Source: Candidatus Caldatribacterium sp.
Lineage (GTDB): Bacteria; Atribacterota; Atribacteria; Atribacterales; Caldatribacteriaceae
DNA: 64,000 nt
Assembly (NCBI GenBank): GCA_028275365.1
Contig: JAPWUU010000001.1
Location: 38,208 to 102,207, forward strand
Reading direction: 5' to 3'
Shown: positions 52,735-60,519 of the stretch, piece by piece
Numbering within the stretch: position 1 is the stretch's first letter
Layout: each line of letters begins with the position of its first letter
Notes under the pieces: model-generated
What the model was told of the DNA's origin: nothing
The model's input: the letters and a program-made list of their open reading frames with translations, nothing else
Database searches by the model: none
Made by a program: the position numbers and the translations under genes

Positions 52735-54030
52735 ATGAGCGCAAAACGACTGGCAATTCTCGTTGGCGGAGGTCCTGCGCCTGGTATTAACGGTGTCATC
52801 GGTTCAGTGACCATCGCTGCCCGGAAGAAGGGCCTTGAGGTAGTCGGGATCTATGACGGCTTCAAGTGGATTTCGAGTTCTTCCTTTGACCCTGCGGTAC
52901 ACACCGTTCCTCTTGACATTTCCCGTGTTTCCCGGATTCATCTTGAAGGTGGGTCTATTCTCCGTACCGCCCGGGATAGCCTCATCAAGGGAGGAACCGT
53001 TGACGAAGCCAAGGTGGCGAATGTCCGGAAGGTCATGGAGTCCCTCAACGTGGGGTATCTCGTTACCATCGGTGGGGACGATACGGCCTTCAGTGCAAGC
53101 ATTGTTGCCAGGGCCATGGAAGGGAGACTCTTTGTCGCCCATGTCCCCAAAACCATCGACAACGACTTGCCTCTTCCCGGCGACATGCCCACCTTCGGTT
53201 TCCAGACTGCCCGGGAGGTGGCTACCGGCATTGTGAAGAACCTCATGGAGGATGCCCGAACGACGAACCGCTGGTACTTTGTGGTCATCATGGGTCGTTC
53301 TGCAGGCCACCTTGCTCTGGGAACGGGGAAGGCTGCAGGAGCCACCCTCACAATTATCCCCGAGGAGTTTGGCGATCGGAAGGTCAGGGTGGAGGATGTC
53401 TGCGATATTATCGAAGCCGCAATGATTAAACGGAAGGCCCTTGGTCGGGACGATGGCATTGCCATTGTGGCAGAGGGTGTGGCGCTGAAGTTTGGGGATG
53501 TGGAGGAGATTGAGAGAATCCTTGGAAAGTCTATCCCCCGTGACCCCCATGGCCATGTGCGTCTTGCTGAGGTCCCCCTTGGGGAGCTTTTGAAAAACGA
53601 AATCACCCGGAGGTTTGAGGAGCGAGGGAAGAAAATCACCATCGTCACCAAGGACGTGGGGTATGAACTCCGCTGCGCTCCCCCAATTCCCTTTGACATT
53701 GAGTACACCAGGGACCTGGGGTATGGAGCTGTGGAGTACCTCTTAAGCGGAAGCTATAGCGAGGAGATGAAGCAGAAAGGTGCCATGATGAGCATCCTGA
53801 ACGGAAAGCTCAATCCCATCCCCTTCGACGAGATTATGGATCCTGTCACGGGACGGACCCGTGTTCGCACGGTGGACATCACCTCCTACGCCTACCAGGT
53901 GGCTCGCTCGTACATGATTCGCCTCGAAAAAGAGGACCTGGAGAATCCCGAGTTCGTGGCTTCCATGGCAAAAGCTGCGAACATGGATGTGGAATCCTTT
54001 ACGAAGCGCTTCGGACACCTTGTCTCTTGA
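52735..54030 (+). CDS. pfp: 6-phosphofructokinase, pyrophosphate-dependent type
   Basis: This phosphofructokinase of about 431 residues phosphorylates fructose 6-phosphate. The phosphate-donor loop reads IGGDDTAFSAS (about 112-122), with Asp in place of the second Gly of the ATP-type GGDGS, and the active-site PKTIDNDL (about 138) has the lysine; both point to a pyrophosphate-dependent enzyme. GRSAGHLALGTG and AEGV are further signatures. GGGAGG lies ten bases before ATG 52735. It is followed by a hairpin. Reversibility with PPi would suit gluconeogenesis and the pentose cycle. Confidence 0.88.
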   Translation: MSAKRLAILVGGGPAPGINGVIGSVTIAARKKGLEVVGIYDGFKWISSSSFDPAVHTVPLDISRVSRIHLEGGSILRTARDSLIKGGTVDEAKVANVRKVMESLNVGYLVTIGGDDTAFSASIVARAMEGRLFVAHVPKTIDNDLPLPGDMPTFGFQTAREVATGIVKNLMEDARTTNRWYFVVIMGRSAGHLALGTGKAAGATLTIIPEEFGDRKVRVEDVCDIIEAAMIKRKALGRDDGIAIVAEGVALKFGDVEEIERILGKSIPRDPHGHVRLAEVPLGELLKNEITRRFEERGKKITIVTKDVGYELRCAPPIPFDIEYTRDLGYGAVEYLLSGSYSEEMKQKGAMMSILNGKLNPIPFDEIMDPVTGRTRVRTVDITSYAYQVARSYMIRLEKEDLENPEFVASMAKAANMDVESFTKRFGHLVS

Positions 54031-56284
54031 AGCCTTTGGAGAGAGGGGAGAACGATACGTATCCCCTCTCTCCTTTGTCCAGTACCCCATCTTCTGGGTT
54101 GCCCTCAGTGTCACCTTGGGATTTGTCGTGGGAACGCTCCTTCGGTTTCCCTTTCTCCCCCTTTGTATTCTCCTTGGGGGGCTTTGTACCGCTCAGGTAC
54201 TCTCTCTGCCTTCCCGTGCCTTTGTGCTCTTTACCCTCGCGGGCTTTGGGGTCTTCGGGATGCTTTTCTCCTCCGTGGTTCTGGACCTTCCCGGAGAGTT
54301 CTTCCGGGGTAAGGAAGGCCAGAACCTCGTCCTTGAGGGGTATGTTGTCGAGAAGGACGGGAGGTTTATCCTTGTCCATCTTCGGGGCTTCCCGGTGTAC
54401 TCGCCGGGGGTTCTTCTCCGGGGGAAGGAAACTGTCCTCCAGCCGCTTCTTTACCACAAGGTGGAGGTTACCGGAATCTTCCGCGGATTTCCTTCTTGCG
54501 CGAATCCTGGAGGGCGAAACCTGCGGGAACACTTCCGAAAAAGGAGAATTGTCGGGTACCTTGAGGTGCAGGAGGTTTCGCCTTCTCCTTCTCAGATCCT
54601 GTGGTTTGCCTTTCTCCGCTGGGTACATGAAAAAAGAGGAATTTTTCTCGATCGCTGGCGCCATCTCCTTCTTGAAACCTCCCCTCTTTTCAACGCCCTC
54701 CTTTTCGGCGTTCGAGACGAAGAGTTCCTGCAAACATTCCCCCTCCTCCGGGAAATCGGCGTGTACCACCTCTTCTGTGTTTCGGGTTTCCACATGGCAC
54801 TTCTTGGGACGCTGCTTTTCTCCATGTTCCAGCGCCTCCTTCCCCGGCGGATGATACTCTTCGGTGTGCTTCCTTTCACCTTCCTGTACCTTGCTTTCTG
54901 CGGTTTTGTGGCCTCGGCATCCAGGGCCTGGATCATGGCGAGTCTTTTGCTTTTGGGCAGAAGGCTTGGGCGTACGGTGACCACGATGGGAGTACTTTGC
55001 AGTGCTTTCCTGGTGATGTTCCTGCTGCAGCCGGAGATGCTCTTTCTCCCCGGTGCACAGCTCTCCTTTGCCTCCACAGTGGGCATTGCTGTGTTTGCCG
55101 CTTTTCTCCCTCGCCGGAAGGAACACAGGAAGTGGCGGGAGCTCTTCTCCCGGTACGTTCTTGGGGTTCTACTTGCCACCGCTTCCGCCACCTTTGCCAG
55201 TTTCCCCTTCCTTGTGGGGAACCGGTTCTCCTTGAGTTCCCTTGTCTTTCTGGGTAACCTCGTTGCGCTTCCCCTCGTTGAGGGGGTGCTTTTCCTCGGA
55301 CTCTGGACGCCTGTTTTGGGGGCCTTTGTCTACGGGCGTCTTTTGCTGGGGTTCTGCCTCCGTTGCCTTTTGCGGATGCTCTTTGGGGTGTCGGTGTTTC
55401 TCCAGAATTCCGTGCCCCACTGGGTTGCCGACTTTTCCAGAGGGCGCGATGCCCTCTGGGGAATGGTCGTCTGGGGGACTATCTTTGTCCTCTGGATTGC
55501 TGCTCTCACCAGGAAACGGGTGTTACTCTTCTTTTCCCTCTGTCCCGTTCTCGGAGGCCTGGTTCTCGGTTCCCTGTGGTTTCCGAAAACGAGCTTCCTG
55601 GTGTTCGACGTCGGTCAGGGTCTTGCCTGTGGATTGTTTGAAGGGAATACTGGGGTATTCATTGACACCGGAGGAATCATCCGGGGGTATGGCAATGTAG
55701 GGGAGAGCATCCTACTCCCTTTTCTACGCTTTCGGGGGATTACCGAAATCCGGGGTATCTTTCTCACCCACGGACACAGGGACCATGCAGGAGGCGTGAC
55801 GGCACTGCAAAAGGTGTTCCCGGAGGCTCCCTGTTTTTCGCCTGCGGATTTTTCTTCCCCGACCCGCCTGCGGCTTTCACCCCACATTCTCCTTGAGGTT
55901 TTTCCGGTCTCTGATGGAGGGGAAAGGGCAGTGGTGTACCGCCTGCACACTCCCTACGGTCGGGTGCTCATTTGTGGGGATGCGGAAGGAATTTTCGAGG
56001 AGATAGCTCCCCGTGATCCCTCTCTGCTCAGGGCAGAGGTTCTGGTGCTTCCCCATCACGGGAGTTACAATACCTCTCTGGAAGCACTCATTCGGGCTTC
56101 GGATTGCCTGTGGGCGGTCATTTCTGTGGGGGAGAATCCCTATGGGCACCCTGACCCCCGCACGGTGGCGCTCCTTGAGAAATTGAGGGTACCGTACTTT
56201 ATCACAAAACGGGATGGAGCGGTAGAGTTTTACCCTCTTTTCCGCCGGGGGAGGATACGGAGATTTGGGAAAGCAGCGATTTGA
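53987..56284 (+). CDS. comEC: ComEC/Rec2-family DNA uptake channel
   Basis: This protein of about 765 residues has the ComEC layout: N-terminal helices, a soluble DUF4131 part (VLEGYVVEKDGRF), the competence domain with YHLFCVSGFHMALLG, many further helices, and a C-terminal beta-lactamase-like domain with LTHGHRDHAGGV (about 594). It would carry one DNA strand across the inner membrane during natural transformation. The start is uncertain: ATG 53987 lies inside the pfp gene, and no good start with a ribosome binding site exists after the hairpin at 54038-54073 (TTG 54116, GTG 54128). It is followed by holA and rpsT, a common bacterial gene order. Confidence 0.85.
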   Translation: MWNPLRSASDTLSLEAFGERGERYVSPLSFVQYPIFWVALSVTLGFVVGTLLRFPFLPLCILLGGLCTAQVLSLPSRAFVLFTLAGFGVFGMLFSSVVLDLPGEFFRGKEGQNLVLEGYVVEKDGRFILVHLRGFPVYSPGVLLRGKETVLQPLLYHKVEVTGIFRGFPSCANPGGRNLREHFRKRRIVGYLEVQEVSPSPSQILWFAFLRWVHEKRGIFLDRWRHLLLETSPLFNALLFGVRDEEFLQTFPLLREIGVYHLFCVSGFHMALLGTLLFSMFQRLLPRRMILFGVLPFTFLYLAFCGFVASASRAWIMASLLLLGRRLGRTVTTMGVLCSAFLVMFLLQPEMLFLPGAQLSFASTVGIAVFAAFLPRRKEHRKWRELFSRYVLGVLLATASATFASFPFLVGNRFSLSSLVFLGNLVALPLVEGVLFLGLWTPVLGAFVYGRLLLGFCLRCLLRMLFGVSVFLQNSVPHWVADFSRGRDALWGMVVWGTIFVLWIAALTRKRVLLFFSLCPVLGGLVLGSLWFPKTSFLVFDVGQGLACGLFEGNTGVFIDTGGIIRGYGNVGESILLPFLRFRGITEIRGIFLTHGHRDHAGGVTALQKVFPEAPCFSPADFSSPTRLRLSPHILLEVFPVSDGGERAVVYRLHTPYGRVLICGDAEGIFEEIAPRDPSLLRAEVLVLPHHGSYNTSLEALIRASDCLWAVISVGENPYGHPDPRTVALLEKLRVPYFITKRDGAVEFYPLFRRGRIRRFGKAAI
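54038..54077 (+). terminator. Strong hairpin after the pfp stop codon
   Basis: A 12-bp perfect stem (54038-54049 with 54062-54073) with a 12-base loop starts eight bases after the pfp stop and is followed by three Ts. It looks like a terminator or processing hairpin but lies within the longest possible comEC frame. Confidence 0.65.
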
Positions 56285-57218
56285 AGACTGGCTTTCGGGA
56301 AATCTTGGGGGTCGTTTCTTCATCCTTGAGCGGCGGGTGAACCAGGCGCGTTTTGAAAACTGGTATGTTCCCGAAATCCTTCGAAAACTCGGGGCTTCCA
56401 GGGTATTTTGGGTGCGAAAGCTTAAGGAGTGGGAGGAAAGGGCAAAGGAGTTCTCTTCTCCCTCGCTTTTCCCCGAAAGGGAGGTTTGCTTTCTGGACCA
56501 CCTTGACGAGGGGGAGGTGCTCCACGTCTTTCGTGAGACGTCCCGGTACCCTGAGGTGTACTTTTTCTTCCTTCCAGGTAGTGACCTTAAGGGGACGGGG
56601 TGGTCAAGGATTCCCTGGATTGTGGTGGAAGAGAGCAGGGAGGTCCTGCAGCATTTTCTCCAGGGTGAAGCGGCCCGGCTTGGTCTTTCGTTCGGGAAAG
56701 GAGTTGAGGAGAGCCTTCTTCGCCTTTTTGAGGAGTACGAACTTCAGGAAACGGAGATTGTGAGTTTTCTCGAGGGATTTCGGGGCAGAAGAGTCCAGAG
56801 AGAAGACGTTGAGGCCTTCTTTGAGAAGAACGAGAAGGTCCTGCTTTTTCGTTTCCTTGACTTCCTTGGAGAGAGGAACACCTCCCTGGCCCTGCAGTAC
56901 GCATACCGCTTGGTTGGCCAGGGATTTCCCTTACCCCTTCTTGTGACTCACCTGGCGCGGCGATTCCGGCTTCTCGCTCAGGTGTTCGAAAAGGGGGAAA
57001 CCCAAAGGGACCTCTGGCAGGGGAAGGAAGTGAATCCTTTCGAAATGAAGAAAATCCAGAAGATGAAAGACGCCTTTGGTCCCGCCGATATCCCACGAAT
57101 TTTTGCCACACTCAGGACGGCCGACAGGCTCCTAAAGACTCAGAGTATTGATCCGCGCCTTTTCTGCGTCCTCCTTGTGACCGGGATCACGCAGTCTGAG
57201 AAGCCATTGCCCGGTTGA
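56265..57218 (+). CDS. holA: DNA polymerase III subunit delta
   Basis: This protein of about 317 residues matches the delta subunit of the clamp loader in layout: an N-terminal Rossmann-like part, a central LLRLFEEYELQETEIVSFLEG helix segment and a C-terminal collar domain with FRFLDFLGERNTSLALQYAYRLVGQG and LVTHLARRFRLLAQV. Sequence conservation is weak, as usual for HolA, but the position after comEC and before rpsT supports it. TTG 56265 overlaps comEC by 20 bp and is a tentative start. The end overlaps rpsT by 32 bp. Confidence 0.8.
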   Translation: MGKQRFEDWLSGNLGGRFFILERRVNQARFENWYVPEILRKLGASRVFWVRKLKEWEERAKEFSSPSLFPEREVCFLDHLDEGEVLHVFRETSRYPEVYFFFLPGSDLKGTGWSRIPWIVVEESREVLQHFLQGEAARLGLSFGKGVEESLLRLFEEYELQETEIVSFLEGFRGRRVQREDVEAFFEKNEKVLLFRFLDFLGERNTSLALQYAYRLVGQGFPLPLLVTHLARRFRLLAQVFEKGETQRDLWQGKEVNPFEMKKIQKMKDAFGPADIPRIFATLRTADRLLKTQSIDPRLFCVLLVTGITQSEKPLPG

Positions 57219-57465
57219 GTTTCTGGGTGAGCCGTGACTTGATGCGAGCTGCCTTGTTCCTGTGGAAGACCCCTTTGCTCACCGCCATATCAACCCGTTT
57301 GTACACTTCGCTGAGGAAGGTCCGTGCCTCGTCAATCTTCCCTGTTTCCAGAAGCTTCAGGAATTTCTTGATGTAGGTTTTCGTTGTTGATTTGATGGCT
57401 TTGTTCCGGAGTCTCCGTTTCTCACTTTTCCGCAGGTTTTTCCACGCAGACTTTGTATTTGGCAT
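57187..57465 (-). CDS. rpsT: 30S ribosomal protein S20
   Basis: This 92-residue, lysine- and arginine-rich protein is ribosomal protein S20 of the small subunit. The N-terminus PNTKSAWKNLRKSEKRRLRN and SKGVFHRNKAARIKSRL near the C-terminus are diagnostic. ATG 57465 is chosen because S20 begins with this segment. It has its own promoter and is convergent with holA. Confidence 0.96.
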   Translation of the reverse strand: MPNTKSAWKNLRKSEKRRLRNKAIKSTTKTYIKKFLKLLETGKIDEARTFLSEVYKRVDMAVSKGVFHRNKAARIKSRLTQKLNRAMASQTA

Positions 57466-57504
57466 GATTCCACCCCTCATTATCCAGGAAATAAGACGAT
57501 GCCA

Positions 57505-57533
57505 ATTGTAACATGGAAGGCCAGGGTTTGCAA
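57505..57533 (-). promoter_or_regulatory. Promoter of rpsT
   Basis: On the minus strand TTGCAA (57533-57528), a 17-base spacer and TACAAT (57510-57505) form a sigma-70-like promoter with a leader of about 35 bases. Confidence 0.65.
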
Positions 57534-57658
57534 CCTCTGGTGTCGGTGTACACCGTATTAGACTGGGAGCTTTCGTCTTCGGCGCAGTCTCTCCGAGAAA
57601 TTCTCCCGTGATGAGAGGATTATAATAGCGATGGGATCACGGGGAGAGGGGAAACCTG

Positions 57659-58246
57659 ATGGCCTTCACGAGGATTGTTCCCGAGATCGGTCCACGGGGG
57701 AAGGGCGTTACCCTGTGGGGAGTACTTTTGGTTCTCTCCCTGCTGCTTTTTGTGGGATGCACCCTCTCGGTGAGGGTTCGGGTAGGGGAGACCGCCAGTG
57801 TGCGTTTGGGCAAAGGGATCGAACTCGAAGGAGGGGATTTTTCCCTCTTCTTCCGAGACGTCCTCGAGGATTCGCGCTGCCCCCAAGGAGTGGAGTGCTT
57901 TTGGGAAGGTAGGGTTGTTGCTCTGTTCGACGTTCAGGGGAATGCAACGGAGGTTGAGCTTGTTGAGTCCAAACTTCCCAAAGCATTGCCTTTTGGGTCA
58001 TACTGTGTCGTGTTTCTGGGCGTTTTTCCTCCACGGACTTCTTTAACCCTTCCGGCAAAGGATGAGTATCGAGTTGTTCTGAGAATAGAACAATGCACAC
58101 TGGAGAGCCCAGGACTGAAAGTTCCGGGGATTCCTTCCGGTTTGCCGGCTAACCTTAGCTCAAAGGCGCCTTTCCTCTACACAAATTTTCCCAAAAATTT
58201 TTTTCTCCCCCCCTTGACAAGAAAAAGGAGAGGGTGTATCCTATAA
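57659..58246 (+). CDS. Small secreted or lipoprotein-like protein with odd C-terminus
   Basis: This 195-residue protein has an N-terminal hydrophobic segment ending in LLFVGC, a possible lipobox although Phe at -3 is unusual. A beta-rich domain follows with DSRCPQGVECFWEG, a motif seen in small secreted proteins of unknown function. The domain seems complete at VVLRIEQC, about residue 146. The remaining 49 residues are Pro/Leu/Lys-rich, unlike the family, and the stop codon lies inside the -10 of the next RNA gene, so the native stop may have been lost. A TATAAT at 57621-57626 lies upstream and GAGGGG precedes the ATG. Confidence 0.65.
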   Translation: MAFTRIVPEIGPRGKGVTLWGVLLVLSLLLFVGCTLSVRVRVGETASVRLGKGIELEGGDFSLFFRDVLEDSRCPQGVECFWEGRVVALFDVQGNATEVELVESKLPKALPFGSYCVVFLGVFPPRTSLTLPAKDEYRVVLRIEQCTLESPGLKVPGIPSGLPANLSSKAPFLYTNFPKNFFLPPLTRKRRGCIL

Positions 58247-58247
58247 T
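58214..58247 (+). promoter_or_regulatory. Promoter of the candidate structured RNA
   Basis: A perfect -35 TTGACA (58214-58219) with a 17-base spacer leads to TATCCT (58237-58242); an overlapping TATAAT lies at 58242-58247. The first choice puts the transcript start at about 58249, where the closing stem of the RNA begins. Confidence 0.65.
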
Positions 58248-58249
58248 CG

Positions 58250-58388
58250 CCATGGGTTCCGAGGAATCGGAAGGTGGCTTGGGACCCTCCAGAGTCCCCC
58301 CGAAAGAGGGGATGAGGAGGAAGCCCGTAAAGAGGCGCAATGCCTCCTGAAAGCACCGGAAGGTTCGTTGGAGCCCATGGTTCTTTTT
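58250..58388 (+). ncRNA. Candidate structured non-coding RNA of about 140 nt
   Basis: The 5' and 3' ends pair as an 11-bp stem with one G-U (58250-58260 with 58370-58380), followed by a T-run (58381-58389) that would end transcription. Inside are a GNRA hairpin (58259-58262 with 58267-58270, loop GGAA), a long irregular arm (58276-58325 with stems GGCTT/AAGCC, CCTCC/GGAGG, TCCCC/GGGGA) and a short hairpin (58332-58336 with 58342-58346). A 4-bp GGTG/CACC helix (58273-58276 with 58354-58357) joins the last two. I do not recognise it as SRP RNA, RNase P RNA, tmRNA, 6S RNA or a known riboswitch. Confidence 0.6.
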
Positions 58389-58484
58389 TACCCCTGTTTT
58401 CCGCAGGTTCCGGACAGGAACCTCTGGAGTTTCCTCCCAGGTGTCACCTGTGGAGTTCTCAACAGGAGAAGCCCCGAGTTCACC
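58389..58484. other. Hairpin-rich stretch between the RNA and the IS element
   Basis: No gene is visible. At least three short perfect inverted repeats follow each other: AGGTTCC/GGAACCT near 58405-58423, CAGGTG/CACCTG near 58439-58451 and TTCTC/GAGAA near 58456-58470. They may belong to the left end of the IS605-type element or to a further RNA. Confidence 0.4.
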
Positions 58485-59714
58485 CATCTTCTCCGTGCCG
58501 GAGGCCCGGCTTTTAAGCCTGGGGAGGAAGGCGTGGTTGACACCTTTTTCAAAAGCGGTACGTAACATGAAACTGTGAAGCTTGTAACGAAAACAGCAAG
58601 GTGCAAACTCCAGGTTGATACCGAACAAGCCGAAACCTTGCGAGAGACCCTGCGGCGGTTTGCTGACGCCTGCAATGACATCCTCTGCATCGCTCAAGAA
58701 AACCGCACCACCAACAAGGTCAAGCTCCAGCACCTCTGCTACCGCACCATCAAAGAAAAGTACAATCTCCAGGCTAACCTCATCATCCGCGCTATCGCCC
58801 GTGTAGCCGAAGCGGCCAGGAAAAAGCGAAAGCCATCGAAACCGAAGAAGTTCAAACCCCCAAGCATGAGCCTCGACCAGCGCACTTTCTCCTTCAACGA
58901 AAAGTGCTGGGAAGTCTCCATCTCCACGGTGGCGGGCAGGCTCAAGCTTCCCCTGGCCATCGGCAACTTCCAGCGCGAGCTCCTGATAGGGCAGAAACCC
59001 ACTTCTGCCACCCTCTGTTACAACAGGCGAACGAAAGCGTTCTCCATCAACATCGTCGTGAACCGGGAAGTGCCCCTCCCGCCACAAAACGGTAACGTCA
59101 TTGGCGTTGACCGTGGTATCTACAACCTTGCCACCACCTCCAATGGTTTGAAATTCTCCGGGCGGCAAGCGATGCATGTCCGCAAACGCTACGCCCGGTT
59201 GCGACAGGCGCTCCAAGCCAAGGGCACGAAGGGGGCGAAACGCCTCTTGCAACGGCTTTCGGGGAAGGAGCGCCGCTTTATGGCCGACCTCAACCACAGG
59301 ATCGCCAAAGCCATTGTCAACTCCTGTACCCCTGGCGATGTGATTGTCATAGAAGACCTGCGGTACATTTGGGAGCGAATTCGTGTCGCTAAAGAGCAGT
59401 GCCTTCTTCGGCACTCCTGGGCTTTCGGGCAACTGGGCAGGTTCATCGAGTACAAGGCTACTGAACGTGGTATTGCTGTGGTTTATGTTGACCCCCACCA
59501 TACCAGCCAGCGCTGCCCGAAGTGCAGGTTTGTTTCCAAAGGCAACCGCAATGGTCATATCTTCCGTTGTGCCTCCTGTGGTTTTCGTGGCCATGCAGAT
59601 CTTGTGGCTGCAACCAATATCCGTCAGGCGTATTGAGACGCGCTGGCGGATGGGCCTCTGTCAGTAGGCCCTGAAGCGGCCTCAAGCTGCAAGCCCCTGG
59701 CTTTAGCTATGGGG
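58485..59714 (+). mobile_element. IS605/IS200-type element with tnpB only
   Basis: Both ends carry the same type of imperfect hairpin with a bulged T. At the left it is CCC-GGCTT-TT-AAGCC-T-GGG (58505-58523); at the right CCCC-TGGC-TTTA-GCTA-T-GGGG (59694-59714), the classic IS605 right-end form. Between them lies one intact tnpB; no tnpA transposase gene is present, so movement would need TnpA in trans. The left boundary is approximate. The right end lies within the 3' end of the hydrolase gene on the other strand. Confidence 0.75.
58575..59636 (+). CDS. tnpB: RNA-guided nuclease TnpB
   Basis: This 353-residue TnpB is intact. RuvC residues are the Asp in IGVDRGIYNLATT (about 179), the Glu in IVIEDLRYI (about 260) and the Asp in GHADLVAATNIR (about 342). 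The zinc finger has CPKC (about 314) and CASC (about 333). TnpB cuts DNA matching a guide carried by the omega RNA transcribed from the gene's 3' end through the right end of the element, and so keeps the element in place. The start is GTG 58575; the ATG at 58568 reads into a stop after three codons. No clear ribosome binding site is seen. Confidence 0.93.
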   Translation: MKLVTKTARCKLQVDTEQAETLRETLRRFADACNDILCIAQENRTTNKVKLQHLCYRTIKEKYNLQANLIIRAIARVAEAARKKRKPSKPKKFKPPSMSLDQRTFSFNEKCWEVSISTVAGRLKLPLAIGNFQRELLIGQKPTSATLCYNRRTKAFSINIVVNREVPLPPQNGNVIGVDRGIYNLATTSNGLKFSGRQAMHVRKRYARLRQALQAKGTKGAKRLLQRLSGKERRFMADLNHRIAKAIVNSCTPGDVIVIEDLRYIWERIRVAKEQCLLRHSWAFGQLGRFIEYKATERGIAVVYVDPHHTSQRCPKCRFVSKGNRNGHIFRCASCGFRGHADLVAATNIRQAY

Positions 59715-59735
59715 TAACTGACTGCAGTGCGGTGA
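59560..59735 (+). ncRNA. Predicted TnpB omega RNA with guide
   Basis: By analogy to IS605 elements, the RNA partner covers the last part of tnpB and the right-end hairpin (59694-59714), with the guide read from the bases just outside the element, about 59715-59735. The hairpin is seen; transcript and exact 5' end are inferred. The guide would be sequence from the end of the neighbouring hydrolase gene. Confidence 0.5.
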
Positions 59736-60519
59736 AATACTCAAAAGCCTTCTGGGGAATACGGTACCGGGGAAGGTAGAAGAGATCGTGCTCGGCGTGG
59801 AACCACTGGATTTCCTTCGGAGCGCGGATTGCTCTGTAGAGCTCGAAAGTACATTCCCCCGGAACGATGGTATCCCGGGTAGCGTTGAAAAGAGAAACCG
59901 GGGTGTCGGTGAGCGCTTCTGCTGCGTTCACGGGGTCGAGGTCCTTCCAGGCTATGGCGACGTCGCGAACCGGTATGCCCCGCTTCCGGAAGTCATAGCG
60001 GATGTTTACGATAGAGTCGAGCATGCTCTCCTCAAAAAGAATTTCAATATTCCCTCCGCCGACGACAAGGGCAATGCCCCTGAATTTCCCATAAAGCGCA
60101 GCGACGACGGTGCCCACAAGTGCCCCAAGGCTCACACCAAGAAAGAAGATTTCTCTCGGGCGAATACTTTCGTGCGTTTCGAGGAAGCGGAGGGCAAAAA
60201 GGGCGTGCTCGAAGGTCCGGAGGAAGGCCTGGTAGTCATCCTCAAGGTCTGTCGAGAGGATGTCTCTGCCGTTGACCCTCCGTTCCCCGTGGTACTCCAT
60301 GTCAATGGCCAGAGCCGCAAAGCCCCTTCGTGCTGCCTCGAGGGCAAAGAAGGTAAGGTTTTCTTTCGACCCCCGGTAGTGGTGGAGGAAGAAGACGGCA
60401 GGATACGGTGGAGGAGCGTTCCGGGGCGTGAGGAAGAGGGCAGGGAGGCCGGGTTGCAGAAAGAAACGGGAGATAGTGTACTCCCTGTGTTCTCTGAAAG
60501 GTGCAAGGTCCGCTTCCAT
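59707..60519 (-). CDS. Alpha/beta hydrolase (dienelactone-hydrolase/acyl-esterase type)
   Basis: This 270-residue alpha/beta hydrolase has the nucleophile elbow FLGVSLGALVG (Ser at about 136), a possible catalytic Asp in NATRDTIVP and a His in HAEHDLFYLP. HHYRGSKENL forms the oxyanion region. Esterase action on an acylated sugar or similar compound is likely; the exact substrate is unknown. AAAGGAG precedes ATG 60519. Its last four codons and the TAG stop lie in the right-end hairpin of the IS element, so the original C-terminus was probably replaced on insertion. Confidence 0.85.
   Translation of the reverse strand: MEADLAPFREHREYTISRFFLQPGLPALFLTPRNAPPPYPAVFFLHHYRGSKENLTFFALEAARRGFAALAIDMEYHGERRVNGRDILSTDLEDDYQAFLRTFEHALFALRFLETHESIRPREIFFLGVSLGALVGTVVAALYGKFRGIALVVGGGNIEILFEESMLDSIVNIRYDFRKRGIPVRDVAIAWKDLDPVNAAEALTDTPVSLFNATRDTIVPGECTFELYRAIRAPKEIQWFHAEHDLFYLPRYRIPQKAFEYFTALQSVTP

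Noticed and set aside
58250-58388. SRP RNA, RNase P RNA, tmRNA or 6S RNA
   Set aside because: The conserved cores I know for SRP, RNase P and tmRNA are missing, the length does not fit RNase P, tmRNA or 6S, and the multi-hairpin junction does not fit the 6S bubble.
58485-59714. A complete, self-mobile IS605 with tnpA
   Set aside because: No TnpA gene (HUH motif) is found on either strand between or beside the end hairpins.
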